Assembly (NCBI RefSeq): GCF_001551835.1
Contig: NZ_LODL01000035.1
Span: 358,083-422,082 of the forward strand
Source of the DNA: Dechloromonas denitrificans
GTDB lineage: Bacteria > Pseudomonadota > Gammaproteobacteria > Burkholderiales > Rhodocyclaceae
Direction: 5' to 3'
Length of the DNA: 64,000 nucleotides
Positions 35,765-45,502 of the stretch are shown here, in pieces (the stretch's first letter is position 1; each line of letters starts with the position of its first letter). The notes under the pieces are model-generated. The model was not told where the DNA came from. It searched no databases and saw only the letters and a program-made list of their open reading frames with translations. The position numbers were made by a program, and so were the translations under genes.

Positions 35765-36585
35765 CCGGCCAGGCCGGTGCGCAATTCAGCCAGCAGTGCG
35801 CCGGTTATCGGCCGCACGCCGCGCCAGAGGAAGAAGGCTTCTGCCGCCTGCTCGACCAGCATGCCCAGGCCATCGGCACAACGTGCCGCGCCCTGCTCGC
35901 GGGCCAACTGCAGGAACGGCGTTTCGCCCTTGCCGTACATCATGTCGTAAGCCAGCGCCCCGGGCGCGAAGATGCCCGGCGGCAAGGGCAAGGCCTCGCC
36001 GGACAGGCTGGCGGAGGTCGCGTTGATCACCACATCGAAACAATTGCCAGCAGTTTTAGCGAAATTTCCGGCGTCGACCGGCGCCATGTCGGCAAAGGCT
36101 TCGGCCAAGAGCTGCGCCTTTTCCGCCGTGCGGTTGGCGATGAACAAGGCGGCCGACTGGCCGGTCAGCAAGGGCGCAATCACCCCACGGGAGGCGCCGC
36201 CGGCGCCGAGCAACAGGATGCGCTTGCCGGCCAGGGCGCAGCCGAGGTTGACGGTAATGTCGCGAACCAAGCCGGCGCCGTCGGTGTTGTCGCCGAAGAT
36301 CTCGTCACCCTCGAAAGCCAGCGTATTGACCGCACCGGCCCGGGCGGCGCGCTCGCTGAGCCGCGTGCTCAGACAAAAGGCCTCTTCCTTGAACGGCACG
36401 GTGACATTCGCCCCTTTACCGCCGGCAGCAACAAAATCGGAAATCGCCTGTTTGAAGCCGTCGACCGCAGCAAGACGGGCTTCGTAGCGCATGGCCTGGG
36501 CGGTGGTGGCGGCGAAGGCGGCATGGATGAGCGGCGACTTGGAGTGGGCAATCGGGTTGCCAAAAACGGCGTAGAGATCGGTCAT
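35761..36585 (-). CDS. aroE: Shikimate dehydrogenase
   Basis: A 274-residue NADP-dependent enzyme reducing 3-dehydroshikimate. [13 protein letters not shown] at the N-terminus binds shikimate; the catalytic Lys is in [12 protein letters not shown] (about residue 66); the cofactor loop is [13 protein letters not shown] (about residue 128) and NRTAEKAQ suggests [17 protein letters not shown] and [19 protein letters not shown] complete it. Coupled by 4-base overlaps to the TonB-like gene before and mtgA after. Confidence 0.96.
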   Translation of the reverse strand: MTDLYAVFGNPIAHSKSPLIHAAFAATTAQAMRYEARLAAVDGFKQAISDFVAAGGKGANVTVPFKEEAFCLSTRLSERAARAGAVNTLAFEGDEIFGDNTDGAGLVRDITVNLGCALAGKRILLLGAGGASRGVIAPLLTGQSAALFIANRTAEKAQLLAEAFADMAPVDAGNFAKTAGNCFDVVINATSASLSGEALPLPPGIFAPGALAYDMMYGKGETPFLQLAREQGAARCADGLGMLVEQAAEAFFLWRGVRPITGALLAELRTGLAG

Positions 36586-37460
36586 TTGGCGGAAAGCTGA
36601 TCGCCCTGGGTGAAATACCAGGTGCGGGTTATTTCGAGAACGTCGGTATCGCGCCGGATATCGGGCGGGAACGGCGAATAGGGGCCGGCCATCTGGACAA
36701 TGCGGCGCGCCGAATCGTCGAGCAACTTGTGCCCCGAGGAACGATTGATATCGATCCGTCCGATCGAGCCATCGGCATTGATCGCCACCGTCAGCACCAG
36801 CGAACCGTACAGCTTGCCGCGCGCCGCATCGGGATAGTTCAGCGTCCCGATGCGCTCGATTTTCTGGCGCCAGTCCTCGATGTACTGGGCAAAGCGGTAT
36901 TCCTCGGCGCGCGCCCCGACAAACTTCTTGCGCGGCCGCTTGGTGTATTCGTCGGTGGTTTTGCTGATTTCCCCCTCCAGACGCGCCATCGCCCGCGCCG
37001 ATTCGGCCAGGTCGAGACCGCTGATGCTCGGCGCCGGATTCGGCTGTTCGTTCGCCGTCTGACTGGACGCCACATTACGCAGGCTGCGCGCCTGGGTCAG
37101 CATCTTCTGCTGGGCGACTTCCAGCTCCTGCACCCGGCGGCGCATCTGCTGCAGGTCGTTGCCGGTCGTTTGCTGCAGCGTCGGCGGCAAAGGGGTTTTG
37201 GCCCGACGGTTTTCATCGGTGTTGCCGCCGCCATCCAGGTTCGACTGGGCCAGCGCCTGCGCATCATGCGGCTTTCGCGCCGACTTGGCATTGACCAGAA
37301 TTATGTCGAGCGCCTTTTCGCGCATCGCATTGCTGGCATCGGGGAATTTGAAATGCAGCGTCAGCAGCAGGGCGTGGAACAGCAGCGATGAGCCGATCGC
37401 AATCCAGAGTCGGCGGTTATCCGGCAGCCGGGGCTGCCAGCGAAGCGCCAGCGCACTCAC
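36582..37460 (-). CDS. TonB-like energy transducer protein
   Basis: A 292-residue protein with one N-terminal membrane helix ([20 protein letters not shown], about residues 18-37), a long Gln/Arg-rich periplasmic helix (about 100-180) and a C-terminal TonB domain: [32 protein letters not shown] (about residue 203). The Pro-rich spacer typical of classical TonB is weak, and no exbB/exbD neighbours occur, so its partner receptor is unknown. It sits in a fixed place between rnb and aroE, a common betaproteobacterial arrangement. Stop overlaps aroE by 4 bases. Confidence 0.85.
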   Translation of the reverse strand: MSALALRWQPRLPDNRRLWIAIGSSLLFHALLLTLHFKFPDASNAMREKALDIILVNAKSARKPHDAQALAQSNLDGGGNTDENRRAKTPLPPTLQQTTGNDLQQMRRRVQELEVAQQKMLTQARSLRNVASSQTANEQPNPAPSISGLDLAESARAMARLEGEISKTTDEYTKRPRKKFVGARAEEYRFAQYIEDWRQKIERIGTLNYPDAARGKLYGSLVLTVAINADGSIGRIDINRSSGHKLLDDSARRIVQMAGPYSPFPPDIRRDTDVLEITRTWYFTQGDQLSAK

Positions 37461-39358
37461 TGCTCTTCCTCCTCCGCCGCTTCGGCCGCATTGCTGTCGC
37501 CGAGCAGGTTGAGGAAACGGCAGGTCAATTCCGGGGCCAGCAGATCGAGCGTTTCGACCTGCAAATGAACGCGCGTCCCGGGCAGCAGATCCGCCGGCAA
37601 CGAAGGCACACGCAGCATCAGCGGCAGATGATCGAGCTTGACCAGTTGCTCGCGGCGGACGGTGGCGTCGATTTCCGTGACCTCATGTTGCTGCAGCCAG
37701 CGCAAGCACCAGTAACGCTCCATCAGCCGCTGGAAATCGGCGTAGGCGGCGTAAGTCATCTCGAAATCGCGCATCGCAGCGAACAATTCAGCCGATTTCT
37801 GGGCAAAGGCCGGCGTTTCGCCTTTCAGGCAGGCGATCAGCTGCCATTGATTGACCATGTCGCAATAGCGGCGCAGCGGCGAGGTCATCCAGGCGTATTG
37901 CGGTACGCCGAGGCCTTCGTGCGGCAGCGGCGAGGTCGTCATCCTCACCTTGCCCTGGGTCTGGGCGCGGTACAGGCAAGCGATGTTCTTTTCGGCGAGC
38001 AGGCCGCCCCAGGTCGAATTGGCAACGATCATCAGTTCGGCGACCAGTTTGTCGAGCGGACTGCCGCGCTTGCGCTCGGAAATGCCGACGGTACACGCGT
38101 CCGGCTCGGCCAGATCGCCGACAATCTCGAAGTTGTAGTCGTTGATGCCCTGCATCGCCGACGGCTTGCCGCGGCGGCCTTCGCAGGCATTGGCGAAGTG
38201 CCAGAGGTGCACCAGTTCGTCCTTGAACGGCTGGTCGGGCAAAGCGCCGCCGATGGTCTCGGCGTTGAACCAGGGTTCGATCTCGTGGTGACGCAGGTTG
38301 GCGGCGATATGGACCATTTCCAGCCGCGACTCGTGGCTGAGAATTTCCAGCGACTCATTGACCGTCAGGTACAAGGACACCGCCGGGCAATCGACGCCGC
38401 CGGCCAGCGTGTAGTTCTGGACCACGGCATCGGGCAGCATGGTGATCTTGTTGCCCGGCATATAGACCGTGGACAGCCTGGCACGGGCGACGCCATCGAG
38501 CGGCGAACCATGTTCGATGGCCAGCCCCGGCGCGGCGATGTGGATACCAATGCGCGAACCGATGCCGGGCAGCTTGACGACCGACAGCGCATCGTCGATT
38601 TCGGTCGTGTTGGCGTCGTCGATCGAGAAAGCGCGGACATCGGCACGCGGCAGGTCACTCGGCAGCTTCGGCGCCTCGAGGGCCGGAAAGGCGACGCCCT
38701 TCGGGAACTGTTCGTGCAGGAAGCGCTTGTAGTGCAGGTAGTAGGCCGACTTGATGGCGCCGCACTTGAACAGCATTTGTGCTGCCGTCAGCCCGGTTTC
38801 GGCACAGGCTGTCTCGAAGGCCTTGGTTTCCGGCTTGTTGCGATCCGGCGCGTAGAGCAGCGCGTCGGTCAGGGCGCCGATTTCCGGCGGCAGGCTGAAT
38901 TCCTTCAGCGCATTGATCCAGCCTTCAATCGCGACAGCTTGCTGACGCTTTTTTTCAAGGCTGGCCAGAGCAGCTGCGAGAATGTCGGGCGGCGCCTTGC
39001 GGAAGCGGCCCTTGCCTTTGCGGTGGAAATAGACGGGCGCGGCATGGAGGGCGAGCAGCACCGCCGTCGCTTCGACCGGCGCAGGCTCGTGTCCGTAGTA
39101 ATCACGGGCAAAATCCAGAAACGAAAATTCGCCATCGTTCACGCACTCCCACAGGAAATCCGGTTCGATCTCTTCGGCCAGCGGCGTCGCCTGATCCAGC
39201 AAGGCCGCCGCCGACGGTTTTTCAAAACGCAGCAACACGGTTGCCGCCTTGATCTTGCTGCGCTTGCCGGTCGGCAACTCGACCTGCAACGAGCTGTCGT
39301 TGTCGGCCATCACATTGCCGGCCTTGAAGCCGCCATCTTCTTCAAACAATACGTTCAT
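37457..39358 (-). CDS. rnb: RNase II family 3'-5' exoribonuclease
   Basis: A 633-residue RNase II/RNB protein. The catalytic acidic cluster is in AFSIDDANTTEIDDALSV (about residue 250), and TTSPLPHEGLGVPQYAWMTSPLRRYCDMVNQ (about residue 490) forms the end of the RNB domain, followed by an S1-like C-terminal part. It degrades single-stranded RNA. Start ATG 39358 (MNVLFEEDGG) is preferred over a codon 39 bases upstream that overlaps yqiA. The acidic C-terminus ([10 protein letters not shown]) overlaps the TonB-like gene start. Confidence 0.92.
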   Translation of the reverse strand: MNVLFEEDGGFKAGNVMADNDSSLQVELPTGKRSKIKAATVLLRFEKPSAAALLDQATPLAEEIEPDFLWECVNDGEFSFLDFARDYYGHEPAPVEATAVLLALHAAPVYFHRKGKGRFRKAPPDILAAALASLEKKRQQAVAIEGWINALKEFSLPPEIGALTDALLYAPDRNKPETKAFETACAETGLTAAQMLFKCGAIKSAYYLHYKRFLHEQFPKGVAFPALEAPKLPSDLPRADVRAFSIDDANTTEIDDALSVVKLPGIGSRIGIHIAAPGLAIEHGSPLDGVARARLSTVYMPGNKITMLPDAVVQNYTLAGGVDCPAVSLYLTVNESLEILSHESRLEMVHIAANLRHHEIEPWFNAETIGGALPDQPFKDELVHLWHFANACEGRRGKPSAMQGINDYNFEIVGDLAEPDACTVGISERKRGSPLDKLVAELMIVANSTWGGLLAEKNIACLYRAQTQGKVRMTTSPLPHEGLGVPQYAWMTSPLRRYCDMVNQWQLIACLKGETPAFAQKSAELFAAMRDFEMTYAAYADFQRLMERYWCLRWLQQHEVTEIDATVRREQLVKLDHLPLMLRVPSLPADLLPGTRVHLQVETLDLLAPELTCRFLNLLGDSNAAEAAEEEEQ

Positions 39359-39365
39359 CGGCGGA

Positions 39366-39959
39366 TTATAACCCGGCGCGAATTTCCGCGAATTCAAGGA
39401 TTTGCGGGATGAACTCCGGGAAGCGGGTGAAGCTGTGATCGCCGCCGTTCAGCACCGTTTGCCGACAAGCGGCGTAAAAGTCCTGCGCCTGCCGGTAATC
39501 GAGTACCTCGTCGCCGGTTTCGAGCAACAGCCAGTAACGCGCCGGCGTCGGCCGGGCGACCTGCGCCCGCAATTGGGCGGCGTGGGCTTCACTGAAGAAA
39601 AACTGTTCGCCAGTATGGAAATTGACGTGATCGCCGACAAATTTTGCCAAATCCAGGCGGTCGACCGCAGCAGGATTGATCAGCACCGCCTGCAAGCCAT
39701 GCTTTTCCGCCAGATGATTGGCGTAATGCCCGCCAAGCGACGAGCCGACCAGCGTTACCGGCCCCGGCGCCTGCTCGATCAAGCGGCCGACCTCGGCCAT
39801 CGCCGCCTCCGGCACCGGCGACAGTTGCGGGCAAACGAACTGCCTGGCCAAGCCGCGCCGGGCCATTTCCTCGGCCAGCAAGCGCGATTTCCACGATGCC
39901 GGCGAGGAACAGAAGCCGTGCAGATAGACGATCTGCGGCTGGCCTAGTTTGCCGTCCAT
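39366..39959 (-). CDS. yqiA: YqiA/YcfP family alpha/beta hydrolase
   Basis: A 197-residue esterase-like protein. [16 protein letters not shown] near the N-terminus, the nucleophile elbow [15 protein letters not shown] (Ser about residue 76), a catalytic Asp in [12 protein letters not shown] (about residue 147) and His in [10 protein letters not shown] (about residue 175) form the expected triad. E. coli YqiA hydrolyses short acyl esters; natural substrate unknown. The start ATG 39959 lies inside the uppP end (16-base overlap), and rnb follows after 7 bases. Confidence 0.9.
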   Translation of the reverse strand: MDGKLGQPQIVYLHGFCSSPASWKSRLLAEEMARRGLARQFVCPQLSPVPEAAMAEVGRLIEQAPGPVTLVGSSLGGHYANHLAEKHGLQAVLINPAAVDRLDLAKFVGDHVNFHTGEQFFFSEAHAAQLRAQVARPTPARYWLLLETGDEVLDYRQAQDFYAACRQTVLNGGDHSFTRFPEFIPQILEFAEIRAGL

Positions 39960-40768
39960 TGCACCCAGCCGAATTGCGCGGTGGCCAGCACGACAAGGCC
40001 GAAGGCAATGCGATACCAGGCGAAGGGTACGAAATCGTGGCTGGAGATGAAGCGCAACAGCCAGCGCACGCACAGGAAGGCCGAAATGAAGGCCGAGATG
40101 AAACCGACCACCCACATGCCGATATCGTCGGCATTGAGCAGGGCGCGCTCCTTGTACAGCTGATAGAAGGTCGCCACGCCGAGCGTCGGAATCGCCAGGA
40201 AGAAGGAAAACTCGGTCGCCGCCTTGCGCGACAGGCCGAAAAGCAGGCCGCCGATAATCGTCGCACCGGAACGCGAAGTCCCGGGAATCAGCGCGAAGGC
40301 CTGGGCGATGCCGAGCTTCAGCGCGTCGGCCAGGCTCATTTCCTCGACCGTCTGGATGCGGATCTTGTGCTCGCGCCGCTCGGCCCACAGGATGACCAGG
40401 GCGCCAACAATGAAGGTGGTCGCCACCGCGATCGGGTTGAACAGATTGGCCTTGATCGCCTTGCCGAAAGCCAGTCCGAGGATGGCCAGCGGCAGGAAAG
40501 CGACGAACAGGTTGAGCAGAAATTTCTGCGCCGCCGGGTCGGAGGTCGCGCCACGCGCCACCTTGAGCAGGCGCTCACGGTACTCCCAGACGACGGCCAG
40601 GATGGCGCCGAACTGGATGACAATTTCAAACAATTTGCCGCGATCGTCGTTGAAATTTAGGAGATCGCCAGCCAGAATCAAATGCCCGGTTGACGAGATC
40701 GGCAGAAACTCGGTCAGCCCTTCGACGATGCCGAGGATCAGGGCCTTGAGAAGAAGAATGGGGTCCAT
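39944..40768 (-). CDS. uppP: Undecaprenyl-diphosphatase
   Basis: A 274-residue inner-membrane phosphatase that recycles undecaprenyl pyrophosphate for wall synthesis. The two inverted motifs are present: [17 protein letters not shown] (about residues 16-32) and [22 protein letters not shown] (about residue 160), which carry the catalytic residues. Eight or so membrane helices are visible. First gene of uppP-yqiA-rnb-tonB-aroE-mtgA. Confidence 0.96.
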   Translation of the reverse strand: MDPILLLKALILGIVEGLTEFLPISSTGHLILAGDLLNFNDDRGKLFEIVIQFGAILAVVWEYRERLLKVARGATSDPAAQKFLLNLFVAFLPLAILGLAFGKAIKANLFNPIAVATTFIVGALVILWAERREHKIRIQTVEEMSLADALKLGIAQAFALIPGTSRSGATIIGGLLFGLSRKAATEFSFFLAIPTLGVATFYQLYKERALLNADDIGMWVVGFISAFISAFLCVRWLLRFISSHDFVPFAWYRIAFGLVVLATAQFGWVQWTAN

Positions 40769-40801
40769 GTGGTGCAGCCTAGGTTGGGAGGCCGCATTCT
40801 A

Positions 40802-41065
40802 CTATCCCGGATGAGTCAAAGTTTCGAGTTCGCCGAGCCATTTAAGCGCATGCCCACGGGATAGACCGCACATTTCCAACGACGGCTGCAGGCCGCCGCA
40901 GCAGGCCGGACGCTCCGGCTGGCCGAAGATGCGGCAACGCAGGTCGGTATCAAGATGCCGGCAGGGCACACCGGCCGGCTTGTTCAGCGAGGAAATCGAC
41001 GGCGCGATGCAGCAGGCGCCGCAACCGGGGCGGCAGGCGAGCGAAGTTGCGCAGCTTTCAGCCAT
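40802..41065 (-). CDS. YkgJ-type cysteine-cluster protein
   Basis: An 87-residue soluble protein with eight cysteines, including CRPGCGACC near residue 12 and [22 protein letters not shown] in the middle. This is the pattern of the UPF0153/YkgJ family, thought to bind zinc or an Fe-S cluster. Function unknown. It ends 34 bases before uppP in the same direction and could be the operon's leader gene. Confidence 0.85.
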   Translation of the reverse strand: MAESCATSLACRPGCGACCIAPSISSLNKPAGVPCRHLDTDLRCRIFGQPERPACCGGLQPSLEMCGLSRGHALKWLGELETLTHPG

Positions 41066-41122
41066 CCACGACCAGCCCCAGGCCGACCAATTGATGCCGG
41101 CTTGCCGCCGCAGGACGCAAGA

Positions 41123-41323
41123 TCAAGCCTGCGATTTTTCGAGAACGGCCAGCAATTGCAGGGCACGGGCCCGGTTTTTGGCAATGGCCGCCTCGCGTTC
41201 GGCCACCTTGGCATCTTCTTCCCGGGAAAACTGCATCAACAGTTCATGCAGCTTTTGCGCCTCGGCAGCCTCGTCGGAGGCAGCATCGGCCGGGGATAAA
41301 GAAGGGTCTTTCGATGATGACAT
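41123..41323 (-). CDS. Small helical protein of unknown function (66 aa)
   Basis: Start ATG 41323 (MSSSKDPSLSPADAASDEA), with GGAAAG upstream; an N-terminal extension reads as non-coding. The product has a Ser/Asp-rich start and a highly charged helix (EEDAKVAEREAAIAKNRARAL) that could be coiled coil. No family recognised. It precedes the YkgJ-type gene by 57 bases. Confidence 0.55.
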   Translation of the reverse strand: MSSSKDPSLSPADAASDEAAEAQKLHELLMQFSREEDAKVAEREAAIAKNRARALQLLAVLEKSQA

Positions 41324-41595
41324 GAAGCTTTCCAGTGGAGATCGAGCGGTAGCGGATTCTAATGGATTGGGCGCAGGAAAACCGAAAGCCTTGGTCTTCC
41401 GCTTCGTACCCAATGCCGCCGGATGACATTTCCAAGGCTTAGGACAGGTTTCTGATCTTGATCCGGTCATACATCAAGTCGACTAGCAGCCTTGCGGTCC
41501 TTCACTATTACTTCATAAATAGGAAAATAAGCTCCAGGTGCCCACCAACTCCTTGATGCTCAGCAACCAAGGCCTCTCTACACAGGTAGTCGATC
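41324..41595. other. A/T-richer intergenic gap at the edge of the alkylsulfatase cassette
   Basis: No gene is seen in these 272 bases. From about 41460 to 41560 the sequence becomes clearly A/T-richer than the surrounding backbone (for example ACTTCATAAATAGGAAAATA). It marks the left border of the segment with different composition that carries the alkylsulfatase and its regulator. No tRNA or integrase scar was recognised. Confidence 0.4.
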
Positions 41596-42159
41596 TCAGC
41601 GCTGTGCCGTTATTGCACTTCGATCCGGATAAACCTGCCGTAGCGTGGAGATTAGACGATCCCGCTCCGCAGGGTCGCCGCGCACCGTCAACACCCCGTT
41701 CGACAAGGCCTGGTCGGCCGACAGTTGCCCATCGACCATCTTGCGTAACGCCGGTTCGGAGGTGAGCACTGCGGTTTCGCTGCTGCCGGGTTTCTCGATG
41801 TGTGTAGCCAAAGACCAGCGCCCGGCCTTAGGGCTGACGCGGGTCCAGACACCGGACTCCACGAGGAGCACGGCAAATGGCCTGGCACCGTGCCGGGCAA
41901 ACGGCAGCCCGGCGGCGAACATCTGCAAGCGCTCATCGGCACGGTCGTGGGCGGCTTCCGTTTCCAGTACAGGATCGGGAATAAGCCAGCCACTCGCTAT
42001 GGCATCGCGGGTGGCGAAGGCGACATCCAACGAGCCCTCATGCGCCGCTGAAAAGGCGTCGCCAAGACCGCCCTCCAGGCCGCAGGCCGACGCTGACTGG
42101 GTAATGGACCCCGTTGCCAGGGCCATCACCAGCGCACTCAAGATGGCGCTCTGCCTCAT
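41596..42159 (-). CDS. Exported protein encoded with the alkylsulfatase (187 aa)
   Basis: A signal peptide is visible (MRQSAILSALVMALATGSITQSASA). The mature part begins with CGLEGG; the cysteine could be lipidated, but the lipobox is poor. The C-terminal half (AVLLVESGVWTRV, LRKMVDGQLSADQALSNGVLTVRGD) resembles an SCP2-like lipid-binding fold, the type of domain alkylsulfatases carry at their C-terminus, but this is a weak resemblance. Its start overlaps the sdsA stop by 4 bases, so it is translationally coupled and probably works with it, perhaps as a substrate carrier. Confidence 0.7.
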   Translation of the reverse strand: MRQSAILSALVMALATGSITQSASACGLEGGLGDAFSAAHEGSLDVAFATRDAIASGWLIPDPVLETEAAHDRADERLQMFAAGLPFARHGARPFAVLLVESGVWTRVSPKAGRWSLATHIEKPGSSETAVLTSEPALRKMVDGQLSADQALSNGVLTVRGDPAERDRLISTLRQVYPDRSAITAQR

Positions 42160-44129
42160 GGCGTGACGATGTTGAACCAGAACGGGAAGGTGTCGAGCAG
42201 GCCCATGAACTCGCTGAAGGCTTCACGCTTGCCCTCGATCTTCAGGTCGCCCTTGGCAATCGCCTGTTCCAGCGTGATCTCCTTGAGCTGAATCGAATCG
42301 AGCGTGGCCTTGGTCAGGGTGAGCTTGGCATCAACCTTGGCGAGCGGCTTGCCGTAGTTGAGCACGGCATTTTCGACGGCCAGCCCGTATTGCTTCTTCA
42401 GGTCCGGCAGCTCGATGTTGAGGAAAATCTTCTTGCCGGCTGCTTTCGGACCATTCAGGCGAACCGCCAGGTAGTCGAACAGCATTTCCGGCGGCATGGC
42501 CTTGATGGTGTCCGGGGTTGCCGTGTTGATACCACCGGCTGCCGGCACACCGTTACGCAGTTCGTAGGCACCCATCAGATACACACCGCGCCACGGGCCG
42601 CTTTCAGCCTGGTAGCCAAGCTGTTCCAGCGAGTCAGCCAGCAATTCCTTGCCTGCCTTGCTCTGCGGGTTGGCGAAGACGACATGCTTGAGTGCTTCGG
42701 CTGTCCAGCGGTATTCGCCCTTGTCGAAATCAACCTTGGCGCGCTTCATGACGGCCGCCTCGCCGCCCATGTACTCGACATACTTCTTGGCAGCCGCTTC
42801 CGGCGGCAGGTTGTTCAGGTTCGACGGGTTGCCGTTATACCAGCCCATGTAGCGCTGATAGACCGCCCGCGAGTTATGCCGCACTGTGCCGTAGTAACCG
42901 CGATTGGGCCAGAATTGATCAAGTTCGGGCGGCAGCTTGACCATCTCGGAGATTTCTTCGCCGGTATAGCCCTTGTTCATCAGATTGACCGACTGGTCGT
43001 GGACGTACTTGTACAAGTCACGCTGTTTCTTGAAGTATTCGGTGATTTTCTCCGTACCCCATTGCGGCCAGTGGTGGCTCTGGAATTTGACCACTGTATC
43101 GGTGCCGTAAAGCGAAATGGTTTCGTTAAGGTAGGCCGACCACTTGAGCGCGTCACGCACCTGGGCGCCGCGCAGCGTCAGGAGGTTGTGCATCGTGTTG
43201 GTCGAGTTCTCGGCCATCCACATCGCCTTGAACTGCGGGAAGAAGGTGTTCATCTCGGCCGGCGCTTCGGTGCCAGGCGTCATCTGGAAGACCATCTTCA
43301 CGCCATCGATAACATGCTCTTCACCGGTTTTCTTGACCTCGACATCCGGAATCACCAGCGTGCCGGTGCCGGTCGAGGTGGTCTGGCCCAGACCACCGTT
43401 GACACCGCCAAACTCGTTGCGCTGCAGCAGTGCGCCATACATGTAGATGGCGCGGCGGCTCATCACGTTGCCGGCGATCACGTTTTCGCTGACGGCATGT
43501 TCCGTGAAGTGTTCAGGGGCATAGACGCGGACCTTGCCGCTCTTGAAGTCTTCGTCATTGGCCAGGCCGCGCACGCCACCGTAATGGTCCACATGCGAAT
43601 GGCTGTACACAACCGCCACGACCGGACGCTTGCCCAGTTTTTCGTTGGCAAAATCGAGGGCCGCCCTGGCAGTTTCGGCCGAGATCAGCGGGTCGAAGAC
43701 GATCCAGCCCGTGTCGCCCTGAATGAAGGTGATGTTCGACAGATCGTAGCCACGAATCTGGAAGATGCGATCGGTTACCTTGAACAAGCCGTAGATCATG
43801 TTCAACTGCGCGTTGCGGTAGAGGCTGGGGTTGATGCTGTCCGGCGCCGCCTTATCCTCGCTGATGTACTTCTTGTAGGACTCCAGGTCCCACACCACGT
43901 TGCCCTTCGCGTCCTTGATGGTCAAGGTGGCAGGAGCGGCGATGAAACCCCGGTGGGCATCTTCAAAATCGGCCTTGTCGTTGAAGGGCAGGTCTTTCAG
44001 TACGGCGGCGTTGGCAGCCTTGGTGGCCGCCGTTGCCGGTTTGCCTTCCACCAGCTTGGCCGGTTGTGCCGACACGGGCATTGCAATGCCCATGACCAGA
44101 GCTGCGGATAGCGACAAAATTAACTTCAT
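42156..44129 (-). CDS. sdsA: SdsA-type alkylsulfatase (class III, metallo-beta-lactamase fold)
   Basis: A 657-residue exported zinc hydrolase that cleaves primary alkyl sulfates such as dodecyl sulfate. Signal peptide MKLILSLSAALVMGIAMPVSA. The zinc motif HSHVDH occurs in VVYSHSHVDHYGGVRGL (about residue 173); GDTGWIVFDPLISAETARAA, VIAGNVMSRRAIYMYG and PGTEAPAEMNTFFPQFKAMWMAEN are typical of the family, and a C-terminal SCP2-like domain follows. Divergent from a LysR regulator, as in the classic sdsA-sdsB pair. Its products would feed fatty alcohol oxidation. Confidence 0.94.
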   Translation of the reverse strand: MKLILSLSAALVMGIAMPVSAQPAKLVEGKPATAATKAANAAVLKDLPFNDKADFEDAHRGFIAAPATLTIKDAKGNVVWDLESYKKYISEDKAAPDSINPSLYRNAQLNMIYGLFKVTDRIFQIRGYDLSNITFIQGDTGWIVFDPLISAETARAALDFANEKLGKRPVVAVVYSHSHVDHYGGVRGLANDEDFKSGKVRVYAPEHFTEHAVSENVIAGNVMSRRAIYMYGALLQRNEFGGVNGGLGQTTSTGTGTLVIPDVEVKKTGEEHVIDGVKMVFQMTPGTEAPAEMNTFFPQFKAMWMAENSTNTMHNLLTLRGAQVRDALKWSAYLNETISLYGTDTVVKFQSHHWPQWGTEKITEYFKKQRDLYKYVHDQSVNLMNKGYTGEEISEMVKLPPELDQFWPNRGYYGTVRHNSRAVYQRYMGWYNGNPSNLNNLPPEAAAKKYVEYMGGEAAVMKRAKVDFDKGEYRWTAEALKHVVFANPQSKAGKELLADSLEQLGYQAESGPWRGVYLMGAYELRNGVPAAGGINTATPDTIKAMPPEMLFDYLAVRLNGPKAAGKKIFLNIELPDLKKQYGLAVENAVLNYGKPLAKVDAKLTLTKATLDSIQLKEITLEQAIAKGDLKIEGKREAFSEFMGLLDTFPFWFNIVTP

Positions 44130-44269
44130 TCTACGTCTCCATTATTTAAGCGAAGTCTTGAAAACCTCGGACACCATAGTTGCCGGCTTTCGACTCGTTG
44201 CTGCACAAGCTGGTGTGAGCCCCCCCATTAATAGCCCTGCAGTTGTCATGTATTTGAACAAACCCTGAC

Positions 44270-44283
44270 CATTACGTCCAATG
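44270..44283. promoter_or_regulatory. Candidate LysR operator between sdsA and its regulator
   Basis: CATTACGTCCAATG has CATT/AATG inverted ends (T-N11-A type) and sits in the 186-base divergent region, 32 bases before the regulator start. A wider pair, CATTACG at 44270 and CGTAATG ending at 44318, flanks the regulator's start region. Both fit an autoregulated LysR site. Confidence 0.35.
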
Positions 44284-44315
44284 ACGAAATGACATTCAAG
44301 TGATACTGTTTCGTA

Positions 44316-45275
44316 ATGAGTATCGACCTTAATCTGCTGCCTCACGTTCTGGCATTGGCCAAGCATCGGAATTTCGCCCGTGCAGCAGATTCATTGAGCA
44401 TTTCTCAGCCGGCCCTTTCGCGCATTATTGGACGTCTTGAAACGAAGCTGGGTGTGATGCTTTTCGATCGCACCCGGGAAGGCGTTGTGCCAACCGAATA
44501 CGGTCGCCTGATGATTGAACGGGGCAGCGAAATCGTCGAGTGGAGCAGCGAGCTTCGAAGAGAAATCAGCCTAATGCAGGGGCTGGAGATCGGCCAACTG
44601 ATTGTCGCAGCTGGACCTTATCCCCATGTGATTTCAGCTGGTCCTGCACTAACAAGGCTAATGACATCCTGTCCAAATGTGCAAATCCGGCTGGAGCAAC
44701 TCAGCCCACTGGCCACCGTCGCCAAGGTACTTGAAGGCTCGGTCGACCTAGGCATCGCCGACGTGATGGATTGGCTAGACGATCCACGCTTGGAAATTGT
44801 CCCTCTGCCACCTCATACGGGCATATGGACAAGCCGAGCTGGGCATCCTCTGGCTGGCAAGCAAAACCTACTGCTGGAGGACGTGCTTCGCTATCCAATG
44901 ATTTCCTGCGCTATGCCGCACCGTTTTGCCGAGCTGTTAGGTGCATTCCCGAAAGCGGGGCACTTGGGTAGCGACAGCGGCCAGTTTTTCCCTGCCATCA
45001 CGATTGACTCGCTGATGCTCGGCCCCGGGATAGCCTTGGCATCAGATGCAATCATGCTGACGCCGCCAAGTATTGCAGCAAATGAACTGAGGTGCGGTGA
45101 ACTGGTCATCCTTGATCTGCACCTTCCTTGGCAACGCACGAACTACGGATTCATTAGCAAGCGAGATCGCAGCCTCTCTTCAGTTACAAAGGAGTACATG
45201 GCCTGCGTACGTGCAGTGGAAACAGAAACACTAAACGTAGAAAAAAACCTACTGGATTCGTATGTATTTCGTTGA
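44316..45275 (+). CDS. LysR-type regulator of the alkylsulfatase (SdsB-like)
   Basis: A 319-residue LTTR. N-terminal winged helix: FARAADSLSISQPALSRIIGRLETKLGVMLFDRTREG (residues 19-55). The effector-binding domain follows (LIVAAGPYPHVISAG, about residue 93). Divergent orientation to sdsA suggests it activates sdsA in response to alkyl sulfates, as SdsB does in Pseudomonas; the inducer is inferred. Base composition is lower in GC than the neighbours and codon use is less biased, a sign of transfer. Start ATG 44316. Confidence 0.88.
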   Translation: MSIDLNLLPHVLALAKHRNFARAADSLSISQPALSRIIGRLETKLGVMLFDRTREGVVPTEYGRLMIERGSEIVEWSSELRREISLMQGLEIGQLIVAAGPYPHVISAGPALTRLMTSCPNVQIRLEQLSPLATVAKVLEGSVDLGIADVMDWLDDPRLEIVPLPPHTGIWTSRAGHPLAGKQNLLLEDVLRYPMISCAMPHRFAELLGAFPKAGHLGSDSGQFFPAITIDSLMLGPGIALASDAIMLTPPSIAANELRCGELVILDLHLPWQRTNYGFISKRDRSLSSVTKEYMACVRAVETETLNVEKNLLDSYVFR

Positions 45276-45502
45276 GGTAAAGGCCTGCCTGCTACAGCGT
45301 CATGTGGCCGGTATCTGGTAAGTTTCCAGCCGTTTGTACTACTCAACTGTTTTTAGTCACTAAGGCCGGTTGCAGTCTTACACCGCTGACGAAAGTACTG
45401 GCCCAAAGCCGCATGGCCGAACGGGAGTCTTTTCTGACCGTGACGAATGGCCGCCGCCCCCAAACGGCATTTGCGAATGGAACTGGCAAATACCCGTTCC
45501 CA

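Noticed and set aside
37388..39412. 674-codon open frame opposite rnb
   Set aside because: Antisense artefact of the RNase gene; no recognisable domain.
42114..44111. 665-codon open frame opposite sdsA
   Set aside because: Composition-driven antisense frame; the alkylsulfatase on the other strand has intact motifs and a signal peptide.
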